Shown piece after piece: positions 35,039-43,913 of a DNA stretch of 64,000 bases. This DNA is from Billgrantia gudaonensis (GTDB taxonomy: Bacteria; Pseudomonadota; Gammaproteobacteria; Pseudomonadales; Halomonadaceae), in assembly GCF_900100195.1 (NCBI RefSeq), contig NZ_FNES01000009.1:105690-169689 (forward strand), read 5' to 3'. The position numbers and the translations under genes were made by a program. The notes beneath the pieces were generated by a model. That model was not told the origin of the DNA, did no database searches, and saw only the letters and a list, made by a program, of their open reading frames with translations. Numbering within the stretch: the first letter of the stretch is position 1; the number at the start of each line of letters is the position of its first letter.

Positions 35039-37233
35039 GCAATGGCCTCCTTGTCGCTGGCATTCGCTGGCAGGTCGCGCGCCACGATGACACGGGCATC
35101 GACCACCGCATAGCCGTCGGCACCCACGATCACCGGATTGAGGTCGAGCTCCACGAGTTGGGGATAGGCCTCGACGATGCGCGACACCGTGAGCAGCAAC
35201 TCGACCAGCGCTTCCTTGTCCACCGGCGCCTCGCCGCGCACCCCGCCGAGAATCTTCTTCGCCTTGATCTGCTCGACCATGGACTCGGCGTCATGGCGAG
35301 ACAGCGGAATCGAACGGAACGCCACGTCCTCGAGGATCTCGACGAAGATGCCGCCCAGCCCGAACATCAACACCGGGCCGAAGATAGGGTCACGGATCAC
35401 GCCGAGAATCACTTCCACGCCCTTCTTGGCCATTGGCGCGACCAGCACGCCCTCGATGGCGGCATCCGGGTCGTAGGCACGGCACGAGGTGAGAATGGCC
35501 TCGCGCGCTTCGCGCAGCGCCGCCTCGCCCACCAGGTCGAGCTTGACCCCGCCGGCGTCGGACTTGTGCAGGATGTCGCGAGACACCACCTTCATGGCCA
35601 GCGGCGCCGCACCGAAGTGCCGAACCGCCTCGGTCAGCTCGGCTTCGTTGCGTACCAAGCGCTCCTCCGGCACCGCCACGCCGTGACCGCGCAGCAGCTC
35701 CTTGGCCTCGTACTCATAGAGGTCTCGCCCTTCGGCCTGGGCACGGTGGAACAGCTCGGCCAGCTCGGGTTTGGCCGCTACCGGCATCTCGCGACTCTGC
35801 CGATGGTTCTGCGCCAGATAGAGACCACGCTCCCCCAGTGCCGCCAATACCCGTACGGAGTGTTCGATAGAATCGTAAACGGGAAGCCCGGCCTCGTGCA
35901 GGCGGCGCAATGCCGGCGGCTTGATCGGCGCATAGAGGCTGTAGATCACCAGCGGCTTGTCGGTGGCGTGGGAGAGGTCCACCATCGACTCGGCACCGCG
36001 CATCTCGTCGCCCAGCAGCGACTCGGCGAAGCGGATGCTGTAACCGCCGAACATGCCTACCAGAAAGACGCTGTCGACGCTGTCGTCGGCGGCGACGATC
36101 TCCATGCAGGTGGCCAGCAGAGAGGGATTGGCGTCGGTGGAGCCGGCCACGTCCACCGGGTTGACGGTGGAAGCCTGGGGAAAGAGCACATCGCGCAGCC
36201 GGGCTCGCGTGGCTTCGCTCAGCTCGGCCAGCTCGAGGCCCGCCTCGGTGAGGCGGTCGGAAGCGATGGTAGCCTGGCCGCCGCCGTCGGAGATCACCGC
36301 CACGCGCTTGCCGCGCGCCTTCTGCAGCAGGCCCAGGCCCTCGGCCACCGGCAGTATCTCGTCTGACTGGTGCACCACGCTGACCCCGGACTGCTTGAGC
36401 AGGTCGACGGTCATGGCGTAACTGCCGGCCAGCGCCCCGGTATGCGAACTCGCCGCCTTCTGGCCCTGCTCGGTGGAGCCTGACTTGTAGACCACTACCG
36501 GCTTCATGGCGGTCACCTCGCGGGCCACCTCGAGGAACTTTCGTCCATCGCGGAAGCCCTCGACGTAGAGCGTCGCCACCCGAGTGTGCTCATCCTCGCC
36601 CAGGTAACGCAGGTAGTCGTTGAAGCCGATGTCGCTCTGGTTGCCCGGCCCCACGTAGGTGGAAAAGCCCACGTGACCGTTGTGCTGGGCCTCGAGCGCC
36701 AGCGACAACAGCATGTTGCCCGACTGGGAGACGATACCCACGTCGCCCGGCTTGACGTTGTCCAGCGCCAGCAGGTTGATCCGGTGGTGCAGGTTGAACA
36801 GACCCGAAGTGTTGGGGCCGATGATGCGCACGCCGTGGGCACGCGCCTTGGCCATCATATCGCGCTCGAGTTCGGCCCCTTCGCTGCCGATCTCGGCAAA
36901 GCCGCTGGCGAGTATCACCGCGCCCTTGATGCCGCGCCGACCGCACTCGGCGATCAGCCCGGGCACCGTGGCCGCCGGCGTACAGATCAGCGCCAGTTCC
37001 GGATTGCCGGGAATGGCCGTGACCGAAGGCCAGGCCTCGATGCCGAGGATCCTGTCGGCCTTGGGATTGACCGGATAGATGTCGCCCCGGTAGCCATCCT
37101 TCACCAGGCCCACCATGGCCTTGTAGCCGCGCTTGGTGGGGTCGGCGGAAGCGCCGATCACGGCGATGCCGCGGGGTGCCAGGATGTCGTGCAGCGGACT
37201 GCGAGTGGGAAGGTGTCCTTCGATGGGATTCAT
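35035..37233 (-). CDS. ADP-forming acyl-CoA ligase (acetate-CoA ligase family, fused alpha-beta)
   Basis: The 732-residue enzyme activates a carboxylic acid to its CoA ester with ATP to ADP conversion. Order of domains: CoA-binding (about 12-110, GIAVIGASADPTKRG), succinyl-CoA-ligase-like (about 150-300) with phosphorylatable His264 in SSHTGALAG, ligase-CoA region (about 300-480), and a C-terminal ATP-grasp (about 500-725). FerA-type feruloyl-CoA synthetases share this architecture, as do acetyl- and pimeloyl-CoA ligases. Together with two crotonases it suggests degradation of an aromatic or branched acid; the substrate is unknown. Confidence 0.9.
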   Translation of the reverse strand: MNPIEGHLPTRSPLHDILAPRGIAVIGASADPTKRGYKAMVGLVKDGYRGDIYPVNPKADRILGIEAWPSVTAIPGNPELALICTPAATVPGLIAECGRRGIKGAVILASGFAEIGSEGAELERDMMAKARAHGVRIIGPNTSGLFNLHHRINLLALDNVKPGDVGIVSQSGNMLLSLALEAQHNGHVGFSTYVGPGNQSDIGFNDYLRYLGEDEHTRVATLYVEGFRDGRKFLEVAREVTAMKPVVVYKSGSTEQGQKAASSHTGALAGSYAMTVDLLKQSGVSVVHQSDEILPVAEGLGLLQKARGKRVAVISDGGGQATIASDRLTEAGLELAELSEATRARLRDVLFPQASTVNPVDVAGSTDANPSLLATCMEIVAADDSVDSVFLVGMFGGYSIRFAESLLGDEMRGAESMVDLSHATDKPLVIYSLYAPIKPPALRRLHEAGLPVYDSIEHSVRVLAALGERGLYLAQNHRQSREMPVAAKPELAELFHRAQAEGRDLYEYEAKELLRGHGVAVPEERLVRNEAELTEAVRHFGAAPLAMKVVSRDILHKSDAGGVKLDLVGEAALREAREAILTSCRAYDPDAAIEGVLVAPMAKKGVEVILGVIRDPIFGPVLMFGLGGIFVEILEDVAFRSIPLSRHDAESMVEQIKAKKILGGVRGEAPVDKEALVELLLTVSRIVEAYPQLVELDLNPVIVGADGYAVVDARVIVARDLPANASDKEAIA

Positions 37234-37255
37234 GGCTTGCTCACCTGGCTCCTGT

Positions 37256-38050
37256 TCAATGTCCCTTGAAACGGGGCGTGCGCTTCTCGGCGAAGGCGTC
37301 TACCCCCTCCTGCCAATCCGCGGTGGTCGAGCAGGTGAAGACGGCATCCAGCTCCTGCTGCAGCTGTCCTTCCAGGTCGGTATGGCCACCCTGGTTGACC
37401 AGGCGCTTGAGCATGGCCATCGAAACCGGCGCCTGCTGCGCCAGGGTGTCCGCCAGCTGACGCGCCTCGGTCATCAGTGCCTCGGCCGGCCAACTCGACG
37501 TTGCCAGGCCGATGCGCGCCGCCGCCTCGCCGTCGATCCGCTGGCCGGTGTAGAGCAGCTGGCGCGCCCGGGGCAGGCCCACCAGCTGCGGCAGCAGCTT
37601 GGAAACGCCCCCGCCCACGCAGGTGCCGATGCTCACCTCGGGAAAACCGATCTGCGCCTCGTCGGCCATCAGGATGAAGTCGCAAGCCACGGCCATCTCG
37701 GCCCCGGCGCCTAGCGCATAGCCGTTCACCGCAGCGATCACCGGCTTGTCGAGCCGCAGGATCGCCTCGCAGACGTCGTTGCCGAGCTGCAGGTACTGGC
37801 GACGCTGGTAGAGCGAGCGGCTGGCGCTGCCGTGCTCCTTCATGTCGGCGCCGACGCAGAAGGCGCGCCCTTCGCCGGTGAGGATGATGGCACGCACCTC
37901 GTCGTCCGACTCGGCTTCGCCCAGGGCCGCGAGAAGCTCGGTGTAGAGGGGCTCGACCACTGCGTTGAGGCGATGGGGGCGATTGAAGCGAATCGTGGTC
38001 ACCGGGCCGTCGCGGTCGACGATCAGCGTGTCTGGTTGGCTGTGGCTCAT
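37256..38050 (-). CDS. Enoyl-CoA hydratase/isomerase with both catalytic glutamates
   Basis: The 264-residue protein has Glu118 in GAGAEMA and Glu138 in FPEVSIG, the pair needed for hydration of enoyl-CoA, plus oxyanion-hole segments CVGADMKE and NGYALGAG. First gene of the operon, 22 bases before the acyl-CoA ligase gene. The start MSHSQPD fits family length; an AGGAG lies about 17 bases upstream, farther than ideal. Feruloyl-CoA hydratase/lyase or carnitinyl-CoA dehydratase are possible specific roles. Confidence 0.87.
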   Translation of the reverse strand: MSHSQPDTLIVDRDGPVTTIRFNRPHRLNAVVEPLYTELLAALGEAESDDEVRAIILTGEGRAFCVGADMKEHGSASRSLYQRRQYLQLGNDVCEAILRLDKPVIAAVNGYALGAGAEMAVACDFILMADEAQIGFPEVSIGTCVGGGVSKLLPQLVGLPRARQLLYTGQRIDGEAAARIGLATSSWPAEALMTEARQLADTLAQQAPVSMAMLKRLVNQGGHTDLEGQLQQELDAVFTCSTTADWQEGVDAFAEKRTPRFKGH

Positions 38051-38239
38051 GGCGTTGCTTGGACACTCTCCTGGGTTCGGAACGACGGGGAGGTTGCGGA
38101 TAACGAATCGCACGGGCTCCCCCGTATCAAAACAAACGTACCGTTATTCACAAAAAAGCGGCACAGTTGTTATGTCGCGAATCCTAGACCAGAGGCGGAG
38201 ACGACGTCAATACAGGCGTATCATTGTATCAATCTATGA

Positions 38240-38253
38240 GAAACGATTGTTTC
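38240..38253. promoter_or_regulatory. Perfect inverted repeat GAAAC-N4-GTTTC between divergent genes
   Basis: GAAAC-GATT-GTTTC lies in the 261-base gap between the acyl-CoA operon and the RpiR gene. A second small dyad, ATTG-TAT-CAAT (38223-38233), is adjacent. Either could be the RpiR operator; the first also resembles a PsrA-type site. Confidence 0.45.
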
Positions 38254-38311
38254 ATCGATTGCTGCCACGCATGGGTTACAATGTCGCCACTTCGAAACGC
38301 AGGAGATCGCC

Positions 38312-39235
38312 GTGCAGGATCACGTGCCTGACAACCGCGAATCATCGACCGTCGAGACGCCGCCAGCGGACCTGGAAACGGTGAAGCAGCAGCTGGCCGA
38401 TGCCTACCCGGAGCTGAGCCCGCAGTTGAAGCTGGCCGCCGGCTACGTGCTGGAGCACCCGGTGGAAATCGCTTTCCAGTCGATCCGCAAGTCGGCCAAT
38501 TCTGCCGAGGTCACCGCCTCCACGCTGGTGCGTCTGGCCAAGCGGCTGGGCTTCGAGAGCTACGAGCAGTTCCGGGAAATCTTCCAGTCGGCTGTGCAGG
38601 CCGGCCCGGTGGAACTTTCCGGGCGCGCCAGCCAGCTGCGCACCCTGGCCAGCCAGACCGACGACCAGGTGTTCCTCGACGTCGGCGACGCCGCCTTCGA
38701 CAACATCGGGCGGCTGTTCACCGCCAACAATCAGGCCAAGGTCCGCGAAGCCGCCAAGCGCTTGCTCGACGCCCGCAAGGTGGCCGTGGTCGGATTTCGC
38801 GACACCTTCGCGTGTGCCTACCACTTCGCCTACGTGGGCCGCATCGCCATGCCCAACATCCAGTTGATACGCGGCCAGGAAGGCGGGCTGCTCACCGAAC
38901 TCTCCGCTTATGGCGCCGGTGACGTGGTGGTCGCCTTCGGGTTCGAACCCTACTGCAACGAGACCATGCGTGCCCTGACCATCGCCAGGCAGCAGGGCGT
39001 CAGTCCCATCGTGATCACCGACACCCTGCGCTCGCCGCTGGTGCCCGGCTCGGCCATCACCTTCACCGTGGCCAACGCCACTCCGCACTTCTTCCCCTCG
39101 ATCCTCTCCGCCATCACGCTGATCGAGGTATTGCTGGCGGAGTGCGTCGCCTTCGGCCCGGACGATCTGGTCGACAACGTGGCGAGCTTCGAGTCGCGCA
39201 TGCGCCAGATGGGCGCCTATGTGGAGAACGGCTGA
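38312..39235 (+). CDS. MurR/RpiR-family transcriptional regulator
   Basis: The 307-residue protein has an N-terminal RpiR helix-turn-helix (about 25-100; SANSAEVTASTLVRLAKRLGFESYEQF in part) and a C-terminal SIS domain (about 140-280) that normally binds a phosphosugar. The start is GTG, six bases after AGGAG. It is divergent from the acyl-CoA ligase operon and is the obvious candidate for its control. A SIS-domain regulator over acyl-CoA genes is unexpected unless the ligand differs. Confidence 0.88.
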   Translation: MQDHVPDNRESSTVETPPADLETVKQQLADAYPELSPQLKLAAGYVLEHPVEIAFQSIRKSANSAEVTASTLVRLAKRLGFESYEQFREIFQSAVQAGPVELSGRASQLRTLASQTDDQVFLDVGDAAFDNIGRLFTANNQAKVREAAKRLLDARKVAVVGFRDTFACAYHFAYVGRIAMPNIQLIRGQEGGLLTELSAYGAGDVVVAFGFEPYCNETMRALTIARQQGVSPIVITDTLRSPLVPGSAITFTVANATPHFFPSILSAITLIEVLLAECVAFGPDDLVDNVASFESRMRQMGAYVENG

Positions 39236-39272
39236 GAGCCGCGAGCGGCAGGCCATGAGCGCTCTAGACCCG

Positions 39273-39307
39273 CAGCCCGTAGCCCGCAGCCCGTAGCCCG
39301 TAGCCCG
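39273..39307. repeat. Five tandem heptamers YAGCCCG
   Basis: CAGCCCG, TAGCCCG, CAGCCCG, TAGCCCG, TAGCCCG follow each other without a gap, preceded from the regulator's stop codon by 7-periodic degenerate units (GAGCCGC, GAGCGGC, GAGCGCT). The array lies between two convergent genes and ends three bases before the stop codon of the quinone oxidoreductase gene. Confidence 0.92.
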
Positions 39308-39310
39308 AGT

Positions 39311-40288
39311 TCAGGGGAGCAGAATGGTCGAGCCGGTGGTTCGACGATTCTGCAGCGCATCCTGCGCCTGGCCGGCATCGGCCAGGGGATAGCGGTGCGA
39401 GACGTCGACCTCGATCTTGCCGCTTTCGAGCATCTCGAACAGCTCGCCAGCCATCCATTCCAGACGTTCGCGGGTATCGGCATAGCCGTTCAGGCTCGGG
39501 CGGGTGACGAACAGCGAGCCCTTCTGGTTGAGGATACCGATGTTGACCCCTTCCACCGGCCCCGAAGCGTTGCCGAAGCTGACCATCAGCGAGCGCGGCT
39601 TGAGACAATCCAGCGAGGTCTCCCAGGTATCCTTGCCCACCGAATCGTAGACCACGTCGCACATCTCGCCGCCGGTCAGCTCGCGGACGCGCTCGACGAC
39701 GTCCTCCCGCGTGTAGTCGATGGTCGCCCAGGCGCCGTTCTTCTCGGCCAGCGCCGCCTTTTCCGGCGAGCTCACCGTACCGATCAGCTTCACGCCCAGC
39801 GCCTTGGCCCACTGGCAAGCGATGGAGCCCACGCCACCGGCGGCAGCGTGCCAGAGGATCGTCTCACCGCCCTTGAGCTCGCGGGTCTGGCGCAGCAGGT
39901 ACTGCACGGTCAGGCCCTTGAGCATCGAGGCCGCCGCCGTCTCGAAGTCGATGGTGTCGGGCAGCTTGACGACCTTGGCCGCCGGCAGCACGTGGGCTTC
40001 GCCATAGGCGCCCAAAGGGCCCTGGGCGTAGGCGACGCGATCGCCCGTTCTCAGGTGATCGACGCCTTGGCCCACGGCATCGACGACCCCGGCCGCCTCG
40101 GTGCCCAGCCCCGAGGGCAGACTCGGAGCCGGATAGAGGCCGGTGCGAAAGTAGATGTCGATGAAGTTGAGCCCCACTGCCCGATTGGCGATGCGTACCT
40201 CACCGGGACCGGGATCGACCGGGGCGGCGTCGACGAACTCGAGAACCTCGGAGCCACCGGTGCGGGCGAATTGAATGCGCTTGGTCAT
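39311..40288 (-). CDS. qor: NADPH:quinone oxidoreductase (QOR family)
   Basis: A 325-residue zinc-independent MDR protein. It has the QOR start MTKRIQFARTGGSEVLEF, substrate loop NFIDIYFRTGLYP and the NADPH-binding AAAGGVGSIACQWAKALG; structural-zinc cysteines are absent as expected. Reduces quinones with NADPH. It is preceded on the same strand by the GNAT-like gene (62-base gap) and is convergent with the RpiR gene. Confidence 0.93.
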   Translation of the reverse strand: MTKRIQFARTGGSEVLEFVDAAPVDPGPGEVRIANRAVGLNFIDIYFRTGLYPAPSLPSGLGTEAAGVVDAVGQGVDHLRTGDRVAYAQGPLGAYGEAHVLPAAKVVKLPDTIDFETAAASMLKGLTVQYLLRQTRELKGGETILWHAAAGGVGSIACQWAKALGVKLIGTVSSPEKAALAEKNGAWATIDYTREDVVERVRELTGGEMCDVVYDSVGKDTWETSLDCLKPRSLMVSFGNASGPVEGVNIGILNQKGSLFVTRPSLNGYADTRERLEWMAGELFEMLESGKIEVDVSHRYPLADAGQAQDALQNRRTTGSTILLP

Positions 40289-40350
40289 GTCGTCAGGTCC
40301 TTGTTCCGTGGGATACCGTCGAGCCATCCAAGCGCCGATCGTCGCTCCGG

Positions 40351-40920
40351 TCAAGTCACGCCGACGGGAAACGCCCCCAGTGCCTCGACGAAGCATTGCT
40401 TTTCGGCCTCGAAGAAGCGCGGGTCGTGCTTGAAGCGGCGCAGGATCGCCGCTTCGTCGAACGCCAGCGATGCTGCCAGGTCGTCGACGCCGTGGGCTGG
40501 GTGGTGCTTGGCCAGTCCTGCCCGGCGACCGCCGGGCAAGGCAAACCAGCGGGTGATGCCGCAGCGTCGATAGAAGGCCTCGGCCTCCTGATCGGCGGCA
40601 TCGACGCGCAACGGCGCCTTGAGGGCGAGTTCGCGGATCAGCCGCCGTTCGCTTTCGCGATCGCCACCCGGAGCCGCGGAGAGCCACAGGCGCATTCCGC
40701 CGCCGGCTTCGTCGAGCACCAGCAGCGCCAACGCCCCGGGGCGTTGCTGCTCGTCCACCAGAGCCCACAGGCGAGCCGCCTCCTGGGCAAACAGCACCTG
40801 GCGCATGCCGGTGAAGGTGACCAGCGGTGTCAGCCCCGCTTCGCGGCCGTAGTGATCGGCGCACAGCCGAGCCAGCCAGGCATCGCGCTGCTCGCAGCGT
40901 TCCGGGGTCATCACCCTCAT
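40351..40920 (-). CDS. Divergent GNAT-like acetyltransferase (tentative)
   Basis: I do not recognise this 189-residue protein with certainty. The start MRVMTPERCEQRDAW follows GAGGAAAA. The middle has a strand-rich stretch (LWALVDEQQRPGALALLVLDEAG) and the segment EAFYRRCGITRWFALPGG, which recalls the last part of a GNAT fold. No clear acetyl-CoA loop is visible. It may be cotranscribed with qor. Confidence 0.55.
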   Translation of the reverse strand: MRVMTPERCEQRDAWLARLCADHYGREAGLTPLVTFTGMRQVLFAQEAARLWALVDEQQRPGALALLVLDEAGGGMRLWLSAAPGGDRESERRLIRELALKAPLRVDAADQEAEAFYRRCGITRWFALPGGRRAGLAKHHPAHGVDDLAASLAFDEAAILRRFKHDPRFFEAEKQCFVEALGAFPVGVT

Positions 40921-41066
40921 GTTTTCCTCTACGTCTATCTGCCGAAAACGGGCAAGACTAGCACAGTCACGGCACGTATCGCCTATGCCAAGCGGCACCG
41001 AAGCCGTTATCCTGTCACTTCAGGCCGCGACACCGTCGCGGATGTCCTGCCAGCCGGAGCGAACGC

Positions 41067-41828
41067 ATGTCAGATCGTCATCCCAGCATCGACCTGCCGC
41101 CTCTGATCGCCCATCGCGGGCTCTCCGCTCGTGCTCCCGAGAACACCCTGGCTGCAGTCCGTGCCGCCCACCGTGCCGGCTGCACTTGGGTGGAGCTCGA
41201 CGTGCAACTGCTCGGCGACGGCACACCGGTGATCTGGCACGACGCCAACGTGAGGCGCTGCTCGGATGGTCGAGCGGCTCTGGCCGACCTCGATCTCCCC
41301 AGAACTCGTCAGTTGGACGTCGGTGCCTGGTTCGCCGATGCCTTCGCGGGCGAGCGAATGGCCACCCTGCGCGAGATGCTCGAGCTCATCGATGCACTCG
41401 ACATGGGGCTCAATCTGGAGCTCAAGGTCAACCGCGGGCGCAGCGCACCGGCACTGGTCGACGGCGCGCTTCCCACCCTGCTCGATGCCCTGCCGCCCGA
41501 GCGGCTGATCGTCTCCTCGTTCAACGACGCCGCCCTGGACCATGCGCGGCACTTCGCCGGGCCCGAGCGACTGGCGCTGGGCGTTCTCTTCGAGGGGCTG
41601 CCGCGCGACTGGCTAGCCCGCTGCGAGGCGGTCGACGCCTTCAGCGTGCACACCGACTGGAAGCGGCTGAGCCAACGCGGCGCCCGAGCCGTCCGCCAGG
41701 CGGGCTATCGCCTACTGGCCTACACCGTCAACGACCCCGCCGCCTTCGCCCATCAATGGGCCTGGGGCGTGGAGAGCGCCATCACCGACGACCCGGCACC
41801 GTTCGAAGGGCGCCTGCCAACCTTCTGA
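41067..41828 (+). CDS. Glycerophosphodiester phosphodiesterase
   Basis: The 253-residue cytosolic protein hydrolyses glycerophosphodiesters to glycerol-3-phosphate and an alcohol such as choline. It has the GDPD signatures IAHRGLSARAPENT (metal and catalytic residues His16, Glu), the WVELDVQL metal-binding Glu-Asp pair, and HDANVRRCSDG with catalytic His. UgpQ-like in length. Any choline released could feed the bet pathway, but that is only a suggestion. Convergent with cobQ, 15 bases apart. Confidence 0.93.
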   Translation: MSDRHPSIDLPPLIAHRGLSARAPENTLAAVRAAHRAGCTWVELDVQLLGDGTPVIWHDANVRRCSDGRAALADLDLPRTRQLDVGAWFADAFAGERMATLREMLELIDALDMGLNLELKVNRGRSAPALVDGALPTLLDALPPERLIVSSFNDAALDHARHFAGPERLALGVLFEGLPRDWLARCEAVDAFSVHTDWKRLSQRGARAVRQAGYRLLAYTVNDPAAFAHQWAWGVESAITDDPAPFEGRLPTF

Positions 41829-41843
41829 CTCCGACGCAGTCCG

Positions 41844-43310
41844 CTACCCGTCAGACAGCAGCCTTTCGATGGCAGTAAAATCCAAGCAGGACTCGACCGT
41901 ATCCGCCAGGCGGTCGAGCTCCCGCTGGCGATGCTCCCGGTAATCCACCGCCGCCTCCGCAGCGGCTGACCCACAGCGCGCCAGCAGTGCCGTGCAGGCC
42001 TCCGGCCGGTCGAACAAGCCATGCAGGTAGGTGCCCATGACCTGGCCATCGTCGCTGACCGCACCATCCGCGCGTTCTCCTTCGCGGTCGTCGAGCGCGA
42101 CCAGCGGGCGCGCCAGCGCCGGCCCCTCGCTGACCCCGTTGTGGATCTCGTAACCGCTGACGGGAACGCCCTCCGGCGACAGGCGACCCGCCACGTTACG
42201 CAGCTGCTTGCCGGGCACCATGCGCGTCTCGAGGTCGAGCAGTCCAAGCCCCGGCGTAGACCCGGCCGGCCCCTCCAGGCCCTCTGGGTCGTGGACGACA
42301 CGGCCCAGCATCTGGAAGCCGCCGCAAATGCCCAACACCCGGCCGCCGTAGCGCAGGTGGCGCCGGATGGCGGCCTCCCAGCCCTGGCTGCGCAGCCAGG
42401 CGAGGTCGGTGCGGGTGCTCTTGCTGCCGGGAAGGACGATCAGATCGGACGGCGGGATGACCTGGTTCGGCCCCACGAAGGTGAGTGCCACCCGAGGATG
42501 CAAACGCAGGGGGTCGAAGTCGTTGTGATTGCTGATGCGCGGCAGCGCCGGAACCACCACGCGCAGCGCCGGCTCGCCATCGTCGTGCCCGGCGCGACCG
42601 ATGCTGTCCTCGGCATCGAGGAGCAGGCCATCCAGATAAGGCAGCGTGCCGAGCACCGGCTTGCCGGTACGTTCGGCGAGCCACGTCAGGCCCGGATCGA
42701 GCAGCGCCAGGTCGCCGCGGAAACGGTTGATGATGAAGCCTCGGGTACGCGCCCGTTCGCTGGCGCTGAGCAGTTCCAGGGTGCCGACCAGTTGGGCGAA
42801 GACCCCGCCGCGATCGATGTCGCCGACCAGCAGCACCGGGCAGTCGACCCTCTCGGCAAAGCCCATGTTGGCGATATCGTTGTCGCGCAGGTTGATCTCC
42901 GCCGGGCTGCCCGCCCCCTCGGCGATGATCATGTCGTAACGGCTCGACAGCGCCTCCCAGGCGGCCATCACGCCAGCGCGTGCCTGGCGCTTGTAGGCGT
43001 GGTAGTCCAGGGCGTCCATATGGCCGTGTACCCGCCCGCGCAGGATCACCTGGGCGCCGCGGTCGCTCTCCGGCTTGAGCAGCACCGGGTTCATGTCGCT
43101 GTGGGGCTCGACGCCACAGGCCAGCGCCTGCAGGGCCGTGGAGCGGCCGATCTCGCCGCCGTCCGCCGTCACCGCACTGTTGAGCGCCATGTTCTGCGGC
43201 TTGAACGGCGCCACCGACACGCCGTGGCGCGCCAGCGCCCGACACAGGGCCGCCACCACCGTGCTCTTGCCGGCATCCGAGGTGGTGCCCTGGATCATCA
43301 ACGTCGTCAA
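41844..43310 (-). CDS. cobQ: Cobyric acid synthase
   Basis: Amidates peripheral carboxylates of adenosylcobyrinate a,c-diamide to give adenosylcobyric acid. The 488-residue protein has an N-terminal P-loop-like [11 protein letters not shown] dethiobiotin-synthetase-type domain and a C-terminal glutaminase domain with catalytic Cys in [10 protein letters not shown] and His in MGTYLHGLF. Last gene of the btuBFCD-cobBOQ unit; starts inside the cobO stop (four-base overlap). Confidence 0.96.
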   Translation of the reverse strand: MTTLMIQGTTSDAGKSTVVAALCRALARHGVSVAPFKPQNMALNSAVTADGGEIGRSTALQALACGVEPHSDMNPVLLKPESDRGAQVILRGRVHGHMDALDYHAYKRQARAGVMAAWEALSSRYDMIIAEGAGSPAEINLRDNDIANMGFAERVDCPVLLVGDIDRGGVFAQLVGTLELLSASERARTRGFIINRFRGDLALLDPGLTWLAERTGKPVLGTLPYLDGLLLDAEDSIGRAGHDDGEPALRVVVPALPRISNHNDFDPLRLHPRVALTFVGPNQVIPPSDLIVLPGSKSTRTDLAWLRSQGWEAAIRRHLRYGGRVLGICGGFQMLGRVVHDPEGLEGPAGSTPGLGLLDLETRMVPGKQLRNVAGRLSPEGVPVSGYEIHNGVSEGPALARPLVALDDREGERADGAVSDDGQVMGTYLHGLFDRPEACTALLARCGSAAAEAAVDYREHRQRELDRLADTVESCLDFTAIERLLSDG

Positions 43311-43912
43311 AGTTCGACGCCTTTCTGGGCCTTCACCCCCTGATCCTTGAAAGCGTGCTTGACCAGTTTCATCTCGGTTACCGTGTCGGCCAGCTCGATC
43401 AGCGCCTTGGGCGCATAGCGGCCGGTGACGATGGCATGCTGCATCGCCGGACGCGCCTGCAGGTCGTCGAGCACCCGGTCGAGATTCAGGTACTCGAAAT
43501 GCAGGGCGATATTGAGCTCGTCGAGCAGCACCATGTCGAAGCTCGAGTCGGCGAGCATGCGGCGGGCGACTTCCCAGGCCGCCTCGGCCTTCTCGATGTC
43601 GCGTTCGCGGTTCTGAGTATCCCAGGTGTAACCCTCGCCCATCACGTGGTACTCCACGTTCGGCAGGTCGCGGAAGAACGCCTCCTCGCCGGTGCTGAAG
43701 GCGCCCTTGATGAACTGCACCACGCCCACCTTCATGCCGTGGCCCAGCGCACGGGCCAGCATGCCGAAGCCGGCACTGCTCTTGCCCTTGCCCGAACCGG
43801 TGTGCACCAGCAACAACCCCTGCTCTTTGTCGGCTTGGGCGATGCGCTCGTTCATGATCCGCTGCTTGATCGCCATGCGCTCGGCATGGCGCTGGGGGTC
43901 GACGTCTTTCAT
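43307..43912 (-). CDS. cobO: Corrinoid adenosyltransferase CobO/BtuR
   Basis: Transfers adenosyl from ATP to the reduced cobalt of corrinoids. The 201-residue protein has the P-loop [14 protein letters not shown] and the [13 protein letters not shown] segment of CobA/BtuR-type enzymes. It serves both salvage of imported corrinoid and de novo late synthesis. One base separates its ATG from the cobB stop codon. Confidence 0.95.
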   Translation of the reverse strand: MKDVDPQRHAERMAIKQRIMNERIAQADKEQGLLLVHTGSGKGKSSAGFGMLARALGHGMKVGVVQFIKGAFSTGEEAFFRDLPNVEYHVMGEGYTWDTQNRERDIEKAEAAWEVARRMLADSSFDMVLLDELNIALHFEYLNLDRVLDDLQARPAMQHAIVTGRYAPKALIELADTVTEMKLVKHAFKDQGVKAQKGVEL

Positions 43913-43913
43913 G

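Noticed and set aside
40289..40864. N-terminal extension of the quinone oxidoreductase to about 517 residues
   Set aside because: The upstream part is the GNAT-like gene read in the wrong frame; the QOR family begins at MTKRIQFARTG.
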